Assembly: GCA_017436025.1 (NCBI GenBank)
Contig: JAFSDX010000190.1
Span: forward strand, 1-45,944
Origin: Thermoguttaceae bacterium
GTDB taxonomy: Bacteria; Planctomycetota; Planctomycetia; Pirellulales; Thermoguttaceae
Direction of reading: 5' to 3'
Length of the DNA stretch: 45,944 nucleotides
The notes beneath the pieces are model-generated. The model did not search any database. It had not been told where the DNA came from and saw only the letters and a list, made by a program, of their open reading frames with translations. The position numbers were made by a program, and so were the translations under genes. Shown piece after piece: positions 35,157 to 41,732 of the stretch; within the stretch, counting starts at the first letter, position 1; every line of letters begins with the position of its first letter.

Positions 35157-36791
35157 ATGACGGATTATTCCGAAAAAGATAAAAAGTGCGACGACCGAAG
35201 CGACGGTTGCGAAAAGCAGGGCGTCCTGAAAGATTACGCGGTCGTTTTAGCGGCGGCGATTATCATTTTAGGCGGGATTCACGCGTCGCGGAGTATTTTG
35301 GGCCCGATCTTTTTGGCGGCGTTTTTTTCCGCGATGTTGGTTTCTCCGTTGCGTTGGCTCCGCTCGAAGGGGTTTTCGCAAGCCTTTTCGTTGTGCGCGG
35401 TGATTATTTTCGTTTTGGCGGTCGGGCTCGGCACGATGACCGTCGTCGGAGCGCAGTTGGCGCAGTTCGCGAAAGATATCCCGACTTATCGCGATCTTTT
35501 TAACGAAGAGCTGAAAAGTTATAACTTAAACGTCGGCGACTTTGTTCCCTTCCTTAAAGAAGAGGAAACGACGGACGAGCCGAGCGAAACGACCGACGAA
35601 AGCGCCGCCGAACTCGCGTTGGAACGCCGCGTTCGCGACGAAGTGGATCGCGCCGTAAAAAAAGCGCGGATTCGCGAAGCGGCGGAAAAAACGCCCGTTC
35701 CCGTCGCCGAGCCGGATATTTCCGACGAAACGACGAAATTCTTAAAGGAAACGGCGAACCCGGCGAACGTCGCGAGTCGCGGCGAAACGCGGATAACGCC
35801 GGTCGCGTATTGGACGCAAGAGGACGACGGCGCGAACGAACAGGACGCCGGATTGACGCCGACGATAGAAGAAAATTCGGGCGTTCTGACCGCGGTCGAC
35901 GCGCCGGAAGGGTTGACCCCGCAAGCCCCGAAGTCGGGATTGATTGAAACGACGCTCGACGAAACGGAAGACGCGGAAATCGCCGAAACGGACGAAACGG
36001 CGCTTGCGGACGAAGTCGCGGCGGCGCTCGCCGAGGAAAGCGGCGAAGAACGCGAATCGCTCGCGTCGGCGCCGCAAGTTAGCGTCGTCGACGCCGGGTC
36101 GAACGAGCTTTTCCGCTTCTTGGCCGGTTTGGCGAGCGAGCTAAGCTATTTTGCGAGCAACGGTTTTATCTTGACCCTGTTGGTTATCTTTATGCTCTGC
36201 GAAACGGCGGCAATGCCGAAGAAAATGGCCGCCGCGCTTGGCAAACAAGGCTTTGTCAACGAGCATATCCAAAAGGTGGTCGCCGATATTCGCAACTATA
36301 TGGTGATTAAGACGTGGATGAGTTTGGGCGTCGGGACGTGCGTTACGCTGTTGCTCGTTGTGTCGGACGTTCAATACCCGTTGCTTTGGGGGTTCGTCGC
36401 GTTTTTGCTGAACTATATTCCGAACATCGGTTCCGTCGTCGCCGCGATTCCGCCGATCGTTTTGGCGACGGTCGAACACGGGCTCGTCGTCGGCGCCGTC
36501 GACGCGGTCTTCTTCGTGATCATCAACTGCATGATCGGATACGCGATCGAGCCGCGCCTTCTCGGCAACGGGCTCGACCTGTCGCCGCTTATCGTTTTGA
36601 TCGCGTTGATTCTTTTCGGCTGGCTTTTGGGCCCGATCGGGATGTTCCTGTCGCCGCCGTTGGCCGTTATTATGAAGATTATTTTCCAATCGTTCCCGGA
36701 AACGCGCTGGATCGCCGTGTTGATGGCGAACCGTCCGCCGAAAGACGACGGCGATTCCGACGACGGCGCGAAAGTCAAAGCGCGCGCTTAA
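35157..36791 (+). CDS. AI-2E family transporter-like membrane protein
   Basis: The 544-residue protein has N-terminal paired helices (about 27-75) and a third near 80-100. The family C-terminal block is present: FVNEHIQKVVADIRNYMVIKTWMSLGVG, WGFVAFLLNYIPNIGSVVAAIPPI and EPRLLGNGLDLSPLIVLIALILFGWLLGPIGMFLSPPL. The family is named after the E. coli AI-2 exporter, but many members transport other solutes or act as antiporters. An acidic, Thr/Glu-rich insert of about 180 residues (about 130-310) makes it longer than the usual 350-400. It has its own promoter and terminator. Confidence 0.88.
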   Translation: MTDYSEKDKKCDDRSDGCEKQGVLKDYAVVLAAAIIILGGIHASRSILGPIFLAAFFSAMLVSPLRWLRSKGFSQAFSLCAVIIFVLAVGLGTMTVVGAQLAQFAKDIPTYRDLFNEELKSYNLNVGDFVPFLKEEETTDEPSETTDESAAELALERRVRDEVDRAVKKARIREAAEKTPVPVAEPDISDETTKFLKETANPANVASRGETRITPVAYWTQEDDGANEQDAGLTPTIEENSGVLTAVDAPEGLTPQAPKSGLIETTLDETEDAEIAETDETALADEVAAALAEESGEERESLASAPQVSVVDAGSNELFRFLAGLASELSYFASNGFILTLLVIFMLCETAAMPKKMAAALGKQGFVNEHIQKVVADIRNYMVIKTWMSLGVGTCVTLLLVVSDVQYPLLWGFVAFLLNYIPNIGSVVAAIPPIVLATVEHGLVVGAVDAVFFVIINCMIGYAIEPRLLGNGLDLSPLIVLIALILFGWLLGPIGMFLSPPLAVIMKIIFQSFPETRWIAVLMANRPPKDDGDSDDGAKVKARA

Positions 36792-36802
36792 TCGTCGCTT
36801 GA

Positions 36803-36862
36803 AACGAAAACCGGAAAACGTCGCGGCGGCGAACGCTCGACGTTTTTCGGTTCGTTGTTTTG
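36803..36862 (+). terminator. Terminator of the AI-2E family gene
   Basis: A long near-perfect hairpin pairs AACGAAAACCGGAAAACGTC (from 36803) with its complement ending TTCGGTTCGTT near 36856. GTTTT follows. Confidence 0.6.
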
Positions 36863-36885
36863 GGACGCGAGCGGCGTTTCCGGCG

Positions 36886-36918
36886 AAAAAAAAACGTCGA
36901 ACCCAAACGTTCGACGTT
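36886..36918 (-). terminator. Terminator of the 56-residue lipoprotein gene
   Basis: A perfect 10-bp stem, AACGTCGAAC (36893-36902) with GTTCGACGTT (36909-36918), is followed on the minus strand by nine T residues. Confidence 0.88.
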
Positions 36919-36953
36919 AAAAAAGGCGGGAACGGAAGACGTTCCGCGACGGC

Positions 36954-37124
36954 TTACCAAGCGGGTTTGTCGGCGCTCAAAAAATCGTCGACCGTCTCGA
37001 TTTGGTTCGACTTGCTCTTCCCTGAGCGGCAACCGAGCGACGCGGCTAACGGCGCCGAAAATAAAACGAGTAAAACGAGCGCGACAACGCGGCGTCGACG
37101 GCGAGTTTCCAAATTTTTGCGCAT
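36954..37124 (-). CDS. Very small lipoprotein (56 residues)
   Basis: Too short for most gene callers. The product starts MRKNLETRRRRR, then has a hydrophobic core VVALVLLVLFSAPLAA and a lipobox ASLGC (Cys32). A 24-residue polar mature part ends SADKPAW. AAAGGAG lies 6 nt before the ATG, a promoter is found upstream and a perfect terminator lies 36 nt downstream, so the unit is complete. No homolog is recognised. The mature peptide would be membrane-anchored outside the cytoplasm. Confidence 0.82.
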   Translation of the reverse strand: MRKNLETRRRRRVVALVLLVLFSAPLAASLGCRSGKSKSNQIETVDDFLSADKPAW

Positions 37125-37193
37125 AAAACGCTCCTTTGTTGCGAATATCCGACTTAAAACGCGGCGCTAGCGTCGGCGGCGCGGTTAAAACAA

Positions 37194-37221
37194 ACAATAC
37201 CGATTTTTTGCGTTATTGCAA
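37194..37221 (-). promoter_or_regulatory. Promoter of the 56-residue lipoprotein gene
   Basis: TTGCAA (37216-37221), a 16-bp spacer and TATTGT (37194-37199) on the minus strand. Confidence 0.55.
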
Positions 37222-37234
37222 ATATCGGTTTTTT
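37199..37234 (+). terminator. Terminator-like hairpin upstream of rhaA
   Basis: ACCGAT (37199-37204) pairs with ATCGGT (37224-37229), extended inside by TTTGC/GCAAA, and is followed by six T residues on the plus strand. It overlaps the minus-strand promoter and sits just before the predicted rhaA -35, so it would block read-through into rhaA. Confidence 0.4.
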
Positions 37235-37238
37235 AGCG

Positions 37239-37266
37239 TTGAGACTTAACGCGTCCGACTTATTTT
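37239..37266 (+). promoter_or_regulatory. Promoter of rhaA
   Basis: TTGAGA (37239-37244), a 16-bp spacer and TATTTT (37261-37266). The leader is about 70 nt. Confidence 0.45.
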
Positions 37267-37343
37267 GTCGATAATTGGTCGACTTACCCCTCGCGTCGCC
37301 GGTCGACGGAGCGCGAAACGATAATTTAGGAGTTTTAGGTAAA

Positions 37344-38603
37344 ATGAGTAGAATCGAACAAGCGTTTGAACTGGCGAAAGAACGATACGCGGAACTCGGC
37401 GTCGACGTCGACGCGGCGATGGAAAACCTCTCGAAGGTGAAAATTTCGCTCCACTGCTGGCAAGGGGACGACGTCGGCGGTTTCGAAAACGCGTCCGGGT
37501 TGACCGGCGGCGGCATCCTCGCGACCGGCAACTATCCCGGCAAAGCGCGAACGCCGGACGAACTCCGAGCCGACGCCGAAAAAGCGTTCTCGTTGATTCC
37601 GGGCAAACACCGCTTCAACCTGCACGCGATTTACCTTGAAAACGGCGGCAAAAAAGTCGACCGCGACGAAATCGAACCGGCGCACTTCCAAGGCTGGATC
37701 GACTGGGCGAAAGCGAACGGCCTCGGTCTCGACTTCAACCCGACCTTCTTCTCGCACGAGAAGGCCGCCGACGGCTTGACGCTCTCGCACCCGGACAAAG
37801 GAATCCGCGATTTCTGGATCGAACACGACAAACGCTGCCGCGCGATCGCCTCCGCGATGGGCGCCGCGCAGGGGAACCCCTGCGTCGTCAACCACTGGAC
37901 GCCGGACGGTATGAAAGACTTCCCGGCCGACCGCCTCGCGCCGCGCCGCCGTTTGGCCGAATCTTACGACGAAATTTTCTCGGTCGCCCAACCGCGCGAA
38001 ACGATCCGCGACGGCGTCGAGTGTAAACTTTTCGGGATCGGCGCCGAAAGCTACACCGTCGGAAGCCACGAATTCTGTATGGGTTACGCGATGAAGAACA
38101 ATCTTCTCGTTACGCTCGACGCGGGGCACTTCCATCCGACCGAAACGATTTCCGACAAACTTTCGTCCTTGTCGCTCTTCGTCGACGAACTCCTCCTGCA
38201 CGTCAGCCGCGGCGTCCGTTGGGACAGCGACCACGTCGTCGTTTGGAACGACGAAATGAAGGCGATCGCCGAAGAACTCGTCCGTTGCGACCTGCTTAGC
38301 AAGACTTACGTCGCGCTCGACTACTTCGACGCGACGATCAACCGCGTCGCCGCTTGGACGATCGGGACGCGCGCCGCGCTGAAAGCGTTGCTCGCGGCGT
38401 TCCTCGACCCGATTTCGACGCTGAAAAAAGCGGAACTCGACGGGAATTATACGAAGCGTCTCGCGTTGATGGAAGAAGCGCGAACGCTTCCGTTCTCCGC
38501 CGTTTGGGATTACTACTGCGAAAAGAACGGCGTTCCGGTCGGCGAAAAATGGTTGGCCGAAGTCGACGCTTACGAAGCCGCCGTCCAAAGCAAGCGCGTT
38601 TGA
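37344..38603 (+). CDS. rhaA: L-rhamnose isomerase
   Basis: The 419-residue length equals the E. coli enzyme, and the metal ligands fall at the same numbers: His262 (LDAGHFHPTE), Asp294 and Asp296 (VRWDSDHV). Other family blocks are SLHCWQGDDVGGFE (35-48), ATGNYPGKARTPDELRAD and NHWTPDGMKDFPADR. It converts L-rhamnose to L-rhamnulose. The start at 37344 is set by AGGAG at 37328-37332 and by family length; an in-frame upstream ATG (37275) is not needed. No other rhamnose genes are adjacent, so the rest of the pathway must be elsewhere. Polarised codon use suggests good expression. Confidence 0.97.
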   Translation: MSRIEQAFELAKERYAELGVDVDAAMENLSKVKISLHCWQGDDVGGFENASGLTGGGILATGNYPGKARTPDELRADAEKAFSLIPGKHRFNLHAIYLENGGKKVDRDEIEPAHFQGWIDWAKANGLGLDFNPTFFSHEKAADGLTLSHPDKGIRDFWIEHDKRCRAIASAMGAAQGNPCVVNHWTPDGMKDFPADRLAPRRRLAESYDEIFSVAQPRETIRDGVECKLFGIGAESYTVGSHEFCMGYAMKNNLLVTLDAGHFHPTETISDKLSSLSLFVDELLLHVSRGVRWDSDHVVVWNDEMKAIAEELVRCDLLSKTYVALDYFDATINRVAAWTIGTRAALKALLAAFLDPISTLKKAELDGNYTKRLALMEEARTLPFSAVWDYYCEKNGVPVGEKWLAEVDAYEAAVQSKRV

Positions 38604-38650
38604 GTTTTGGGTTGAATTGACTTAAACGTTTTTAACGGAACGTTTGGAAG

Positions 38651-38682
38651 CGACGTCGAGTTTTGCTCGGCGTCGTTTTTTT
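38651..38682 (+). terminator. Terminator of rhaA
   Basis: The 10-bp stem CGACGTCGAG (38651-38660) with CTCGGCGTCG (38666-38675), one G-T pair, is followed by seven T residues. Confidence 0.88.
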
Positions 38683-38685
38683 ATT

Positions 38686-38755
38686 TGGGGATTTGGTTGA
38701 CCGGGGTTTTATTGGGGGATTTTATCGACCGGGGATTTTATTGACCGAGATTTTG
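38686..38755. repeat. Short degenerate tandem repeats
   Basis: Three to four imperfect copies of GGGGATTTTATTGACCG-like units run from the rhaA terminator into the last codons of hemD. They appear to have altered the C-terminus of HemD (residues ASQQNLGQ). Confidence 0.6.
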
Positions 38756-39532
38756 TTGGGACGCGCCGACGACTGCGTCGACGAGGCTTTTGAGCGTCGC
38801 TTCTTCCGCGACCGCCGCCGGTTCGACGCCGACCGAACGGAGCGCGTCCGCCGTCAACGGACTAAGCGCGACCCAGCGCGTTTGCGCCAACGCGTCGCCG
38901 AAGAGTCGCGCCAACGCTTTCGCCGTCGCGGAGCTGGCGACCGTTCCGAAGTCGATTCGGTTCGAGCGGAGCGCGGCGGCAATTTCGGCGTCCGGCGTTT
39001 CGACGTCGACGGAGCGGTACGCGGCGACTTCGCGAACGACCGCGCCGAGCTTCGCCGCTTCTTTCGACAAAACGTCGCGTCCCCGACTGGCGCGAACGGA
39101 GAGAAGACGTTTGCCGTCGAGCGACGTTTCCGCGTCGCGAAGCGCGGCGACGAGCCCTTCCGCGTTGAACTCTTTCGTCGGAATTAAGTCGACCGCGACG
39201 CCGAACTCGTTAAGCGCGGCGGCGGTTCCGGGCCCGACGGCGGCGACCGAAACGCGAGCGTCGGCGAAAAAGCGGGCGCGGCGTTCGGGAGCGACCCGTT
39301 CGAAGAAAAAGCGGACGCCGTTCGAACTGGAAAAAAGAATCCAATCGAAGCCGCGTCGTTCGGCGTTTTGGAGCGCGTCGTCGACGTCGTCCCAAGTTTC
39401 CGGCGGCAAAATCGCGATCGACGGTTGAACGAGAACGTCGGCGCCGCGTTCTTCGAGGAGCGCGCGCAGTTCGGCGGCTTGTTCGCGGGGGCGAGTAACG
39501 AGAACGGTTTTTCCGGAAAGTGCGAGCGTCAT
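38738..39532 (-). CDS. hemD: Uroporphyrinogen-III synthase
   Basis: The 264-residue protein is read from ATG 39532, where the conserved N-terminus begins (LSGKTVLVTRPREQAAELRALLEERGADV). Longer in-frame starts would add a Phe-rich artefact coded by the purine tract. Family features are FDWILFSSSNGVRFFFERV, a linker around VSVAAVGPGTAAALNEFG, ASRGRDVLSKEAAKLGAVVREVAAYRSV, and the C-terminal SSATAKALARLFG. The enzyme closes and inverts ring D of hydroxymethylbilane in heme and corrinoid synthesis. No other hem gene is adjacent. The ribosome-binding site is weak. Confidence 0.92.
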   Translation of the reverse strand: MTLALSGKTVLVTRPREQAAELRALLEERGADVLVQPSIAILPPETWDDVDDALQNAERRGFDWILFSSSNGVRFFFERVAPERRARFFADARVSVAAVGPGTAAALNEFGVAVDLIPTKEFNAEGLVAALRDAETSLDGKRLLSVRASRGRDVLSKEAAKLGAVVREVAAYRSVDVETPDAEIAAALRSNRIDFGTVASSATAKALARLFGDALAQTRWVALSPLTADALRSVGVEPAAVAEEATLKSLVDAVVGASQQNLGQ

Positions 39533-39633
39533 TGCGGGCCTTCGCTGAAAAATTGCGGCGAAACGGAGATTGAGAACGTCCTTATTGTACGCGCCGAAAC
39601 TTTTTCGGCAAGACGGGCGCGACGTTCGGGAGC

Positions 39634-39677
39634 GAAGAAAGAGGAAAAAAGGGAAGAAAGAAAAAAAGAGAAAAAAG
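39634..39677. other. 44-nt uninterrupted homopurine tract
   Basis: Forty-four consecutive A/G bases on the plus strand (pyrimidines on the minus strand) lie about 100-145 nt upstream of the hemD start, in a 316-bp region with no other feature. It could form a triplex or act as a promoter-proximal tract; its function is unknown. Confidence 0.85.
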
Positions 39678-39848
39678 CGGACGGGCAACGAAAAATGTCG
39701 GCGAATTTTTCCCGTCGAGTAAAATCGGGCGCGCAATTTTGAACGGAATCGGCTCCGCGTCGGTTTTGCGAACGATATTGAACGACGGAGCGCGGCGTCG
39801 GTCGCGTCGTTTTTTGGTTTTGAACCTCGTTTACGAACGGAGGCGGCA

Positions 39849-40037
39849 ATGATTCGTTCTTTTATCGTCGCGTCGGGCGTCGCCGCGATCGCGTTCGGCG
39901 TTCAATGTTTCTTTTTTCAAGCGCTCGTCGTCGAAACCGACGTTCGGAAAACGGTCGCGATCGCCGATTTTCTGCCTTATTCGATGATTTGCACCGGATT
40001 GGTCGTTTATTTATACGGGACGCAGCTTCGCAAATAA
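39849..40037 (+). CDS. Small two-helix membrane protein
   Basis: The 62-residue protein has two hydrophobic segments (about 4-26, IVASGVAAIAFGVQCFFFQALVV, and 40-57, FLPYSMICTGLVVYLYGT) joined by a short polar loop, and a basic C-terminus (QLRK). A strong GGAGG lies 6-7 nt before the ATG. No family is named. It is flanked by intergenic DNA, so it appears to be a single-gene unit. Confidence 0.75.
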   Translation: MIRSFIVASGVAAIAFGVQCFFFQALVVETDVRKTVAIADFLPYSMICTGLVVYLYGTQLRK

Positions 40038-40103
40038 TATTTTGCGAAACGCGATTCGGCGAGAAATTTTGCGGACGGAGCGCGATTGGGCGCGCAATTG
40101 CTC

Positions 40104-40132
40104 TTGACGCGTCGCGATTTTTTTGGCAAACT
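40104..40132 (+). promoter_or_regulatory. Possible promoter of the repeat-tailed lipoprotein
   Basis: TTGACG (40104-40109), a 17-bp spacer and CAAACT (40127-40132). The -10 is weak. It would give a leader of about 145 nt. Confidence 0.35.
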
Positions 40133-40281
40133 TAACTCGTTTTCCGGATTTTGACGCTTGCGACGTCGCCGGAACGGCGCGAACGGCGCCGTCAAGGAAG
40201 AAGCGAACGAACCGTTCGAGCGACCGCTCGGGCGACGGAGAGTCGGCGCGGACGGTTCTTTAGGAAAAAGGAGTTTTGGAT

Positions 40282-40869
40282 ATGTCGAAACGAACGATTT
40301 GGCTGGGCGCCGCGCTCGGTTTTTGTTTTGCGCTGACCGGTTGCGGCGGTTCCGCGACCGACGGCGACGCCGCGACGGGTTCGAACGTTCCGGCGGCGAC
40401 CGAATCCGACGCGGCCGGCGGCGAAACGGCCCCGTTGAACGTCGAAGATTCGGAAAGTCCCGAAGGCGTCGTCGACGCGTTCTTCCGTTCCTTTTTTAAG
40501 GGAGACGACGACGGCGCGTTCGCGTTGTTAACGTCGAAAGCGCAAGAGGCGACCCGCGAACAATTTTCGGCGCAGGCCAGCGACACGATCAAGTGGAAAG
40601 CGACGAAAAAAGCGTCGCTCGACGACGGGCGCGTTTGCGTTTACGTCGACGTCGAGGATTACACCGAAACCGGCGAAATTCAAGTCGAAGAATTGACGTT
40701 TGTTCTTTCCGACGCGGACGGCGCTTGGCGCGTCGCCGGTTTTAGCGTCGGCGAACTCGCGATCAACTTTGAAGAACGCCAAATCAACGCCGTCGCGCAA
40801 GAGGGCGACGCGTTCTCGACCGACGCCGCCGTTAAAGTGGGGCAAACGCCCGAAGGCGTCGTTCGTTGA
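40282..40869 (+). CDS. Lipoprotein with a small alpha/beta (NTF2/DUF4878-like) domain
   Basis: The 195-residue protein starts at ATG 40282, with GGAG 8 nt upstream. The signal ends in a lipobox ALTGC (Cys21), followed by a Ser/Ala/Thr/Asp linker. The domain from about 58 reads SPEGVVDAFFRSFFKGDDDGAFALLTSKAQEAT and later VEELTFVLSDADGAWRVAGFSV. The helix-then-strands pattern and DGAWRV resemble NTF2-like or DUF4878 lipoproteins; the function is unknown. The last codons, PEGVVR plus stop, are the first unit of the 50-bp tandem array that follows, so the C-terminus may have been replaced or be variable. Confidence 0.8.
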   Translation: MSKRTIWLGAALGFCFALTGCGGSATDGDAATGSNVPAATESDAAGGETAPLNVEDSESPEGVVDAFFRSFFKGDDDGAFALLTSKAQEATREQFSAQASDTIKWKATKKASLDDGRVCVYVDVEDYTETGEIQVEELTFVLSDADGAWRVAGFSVGELAINFEERQINAVAQEGDAFSTDAAVKVGQTPEGVVR

Positions 40870-41385
40870 AGCGGCCGCGTCGATTTTCGGGCGGATTGTT
40901 CGAAGGCGTTGTTCGTTGAAGCGGACGCGTCGATTTTCGGGCGGATTGTTTGAAGGCGTCGTTCGTTAAAGCGGACGCGTCGATTTTCGGGCGGATTGTC
41001 CGAAGGCGTCGTTCGTTGAAGCGGCCGCGTCGATTTTCGGGCGGATTGTCCGAAGGCGTTGTTCGTTGAAGCGGACGCGTCGATTTTCGGGCGGATTGTT
41101 TGAAGGCGTCGTTCGTTGAAGCGGACGCGTCGATTTTCGGGCGGATTGTTTGAAGGCGTCGTTCGTTGAAGCGGCCGCGTCGATTTTCGGACGGATTGCC
41201 CGAGGGCGTCGTTCGTTGAAGCGGCCGCATCGATTTTCGGACGGATTGCCCGAAGGCGTCGTTCGTTGAAGCGGCCGCGTCGATTTTCGGACGGATTGTT
41301 CGAAGGCGTTGTTCGTTGAAGCGGCCGCGTCGATTTTCGGGCGGATTGTCCGAAGGCGTCGTTCGTTGAAGCGGTCGAGTCGAGT
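40851..41385 (+). repeat. 50-bp tandem array, 10 full copies and a partial eleventh
   Basis: Units start at 40851, 40901, 40951 and then every 50 bp to 41351, with no spacers. The consensus begins CGAAGGCGTCGTTCGTTGAA, then GCGG(C/A)CGCGTCGATTTTCGG, then (G/A)CGGATTGTC. Copies differ at a few positions, notably C/A in GCGGCCGC (an 8-bp palindrome) versus GCGGACGC, and TC/TT/CC at the end of the unit. Unit 1 contains the final codons and stop of the lipoprotein gene; the array ends about 45 bp before a strong terminator, so it should be transcribed as 3' UTR. Confidence 0.95.
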
Positions 41386-41430
41386 TTTCGGCGGCGAACC
41401 GAAACGAACGTTAATAGGTAAAACGACAAA

Positions 41431-41464
41431 AACGCCGGAGAGCGAAAACTCTTCGGCGTTTTTT
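41431..41464 (+). terminator. Terminator after the tandem array
   Basis: The 12-bp stem AACGCCGGAGAG (41431-41442) with CTCTTCGGCGTT (41449-41460), one G-T pair, has a CGAAAA loop and six T residues. Confidence 0.9.
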
Positions 41465-41732
41465 ATTGGCGACGGCGTTCGTCGCGAGTCGGAAGCCGAC
41501 GAGCGCGGCGTTCGCTCAACGCGTCGACGGCGAGAGAACGCGCGGCGTCGTTTCGAAACCGCGCGGTTCGAACGCGAACCGACGCGAAAAAATGGGGAAC
41601 GTTCCCGCAAAGAATTAGAACGCGTTGAAGCGTTTGCGGAACGTCGGGGAATTTAGGTTGTCGACGAAGCGCGCCGCTGGTTGCGACGCGCTGTCGTTGG
41701 AAGATCGAATTCGGTCTAAAACCGACGTTCGA
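41465..41732. other. Intergenic region with no recognised feature
   Basis: No gene, promoter or clear hairpin terminator is seen on either strand. It separates the terminator of the repeat transcript from the 3' end of the convergent DUF1598 gene. Confidence 0.5.

Noticed and set aside
37199..37234. Riboswitch or attenuator in the rhaA leader
   Set aside because: The hairpin with a T run lies upstream of the best promoter candidate for rhaA, so it is more likely a terminator or read-through block than a leader element.
40851..41385. CRISPR array
   Set aside because: The 50-bp units abut directly with no unique spacers and vary at internal positions; no cas gene is present. It is a simple tandem array.
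40680..41610. Long minus-strand proteins across the 50-bp array, with 50-residue repeats
   Set aside because: All three minus frames are open only because the repeated unit lacks the relevant stop complements; with a 50-bp period three units make one 50-residue repeat. No start signal or promoter, and it is antisense to the lipoprotein.
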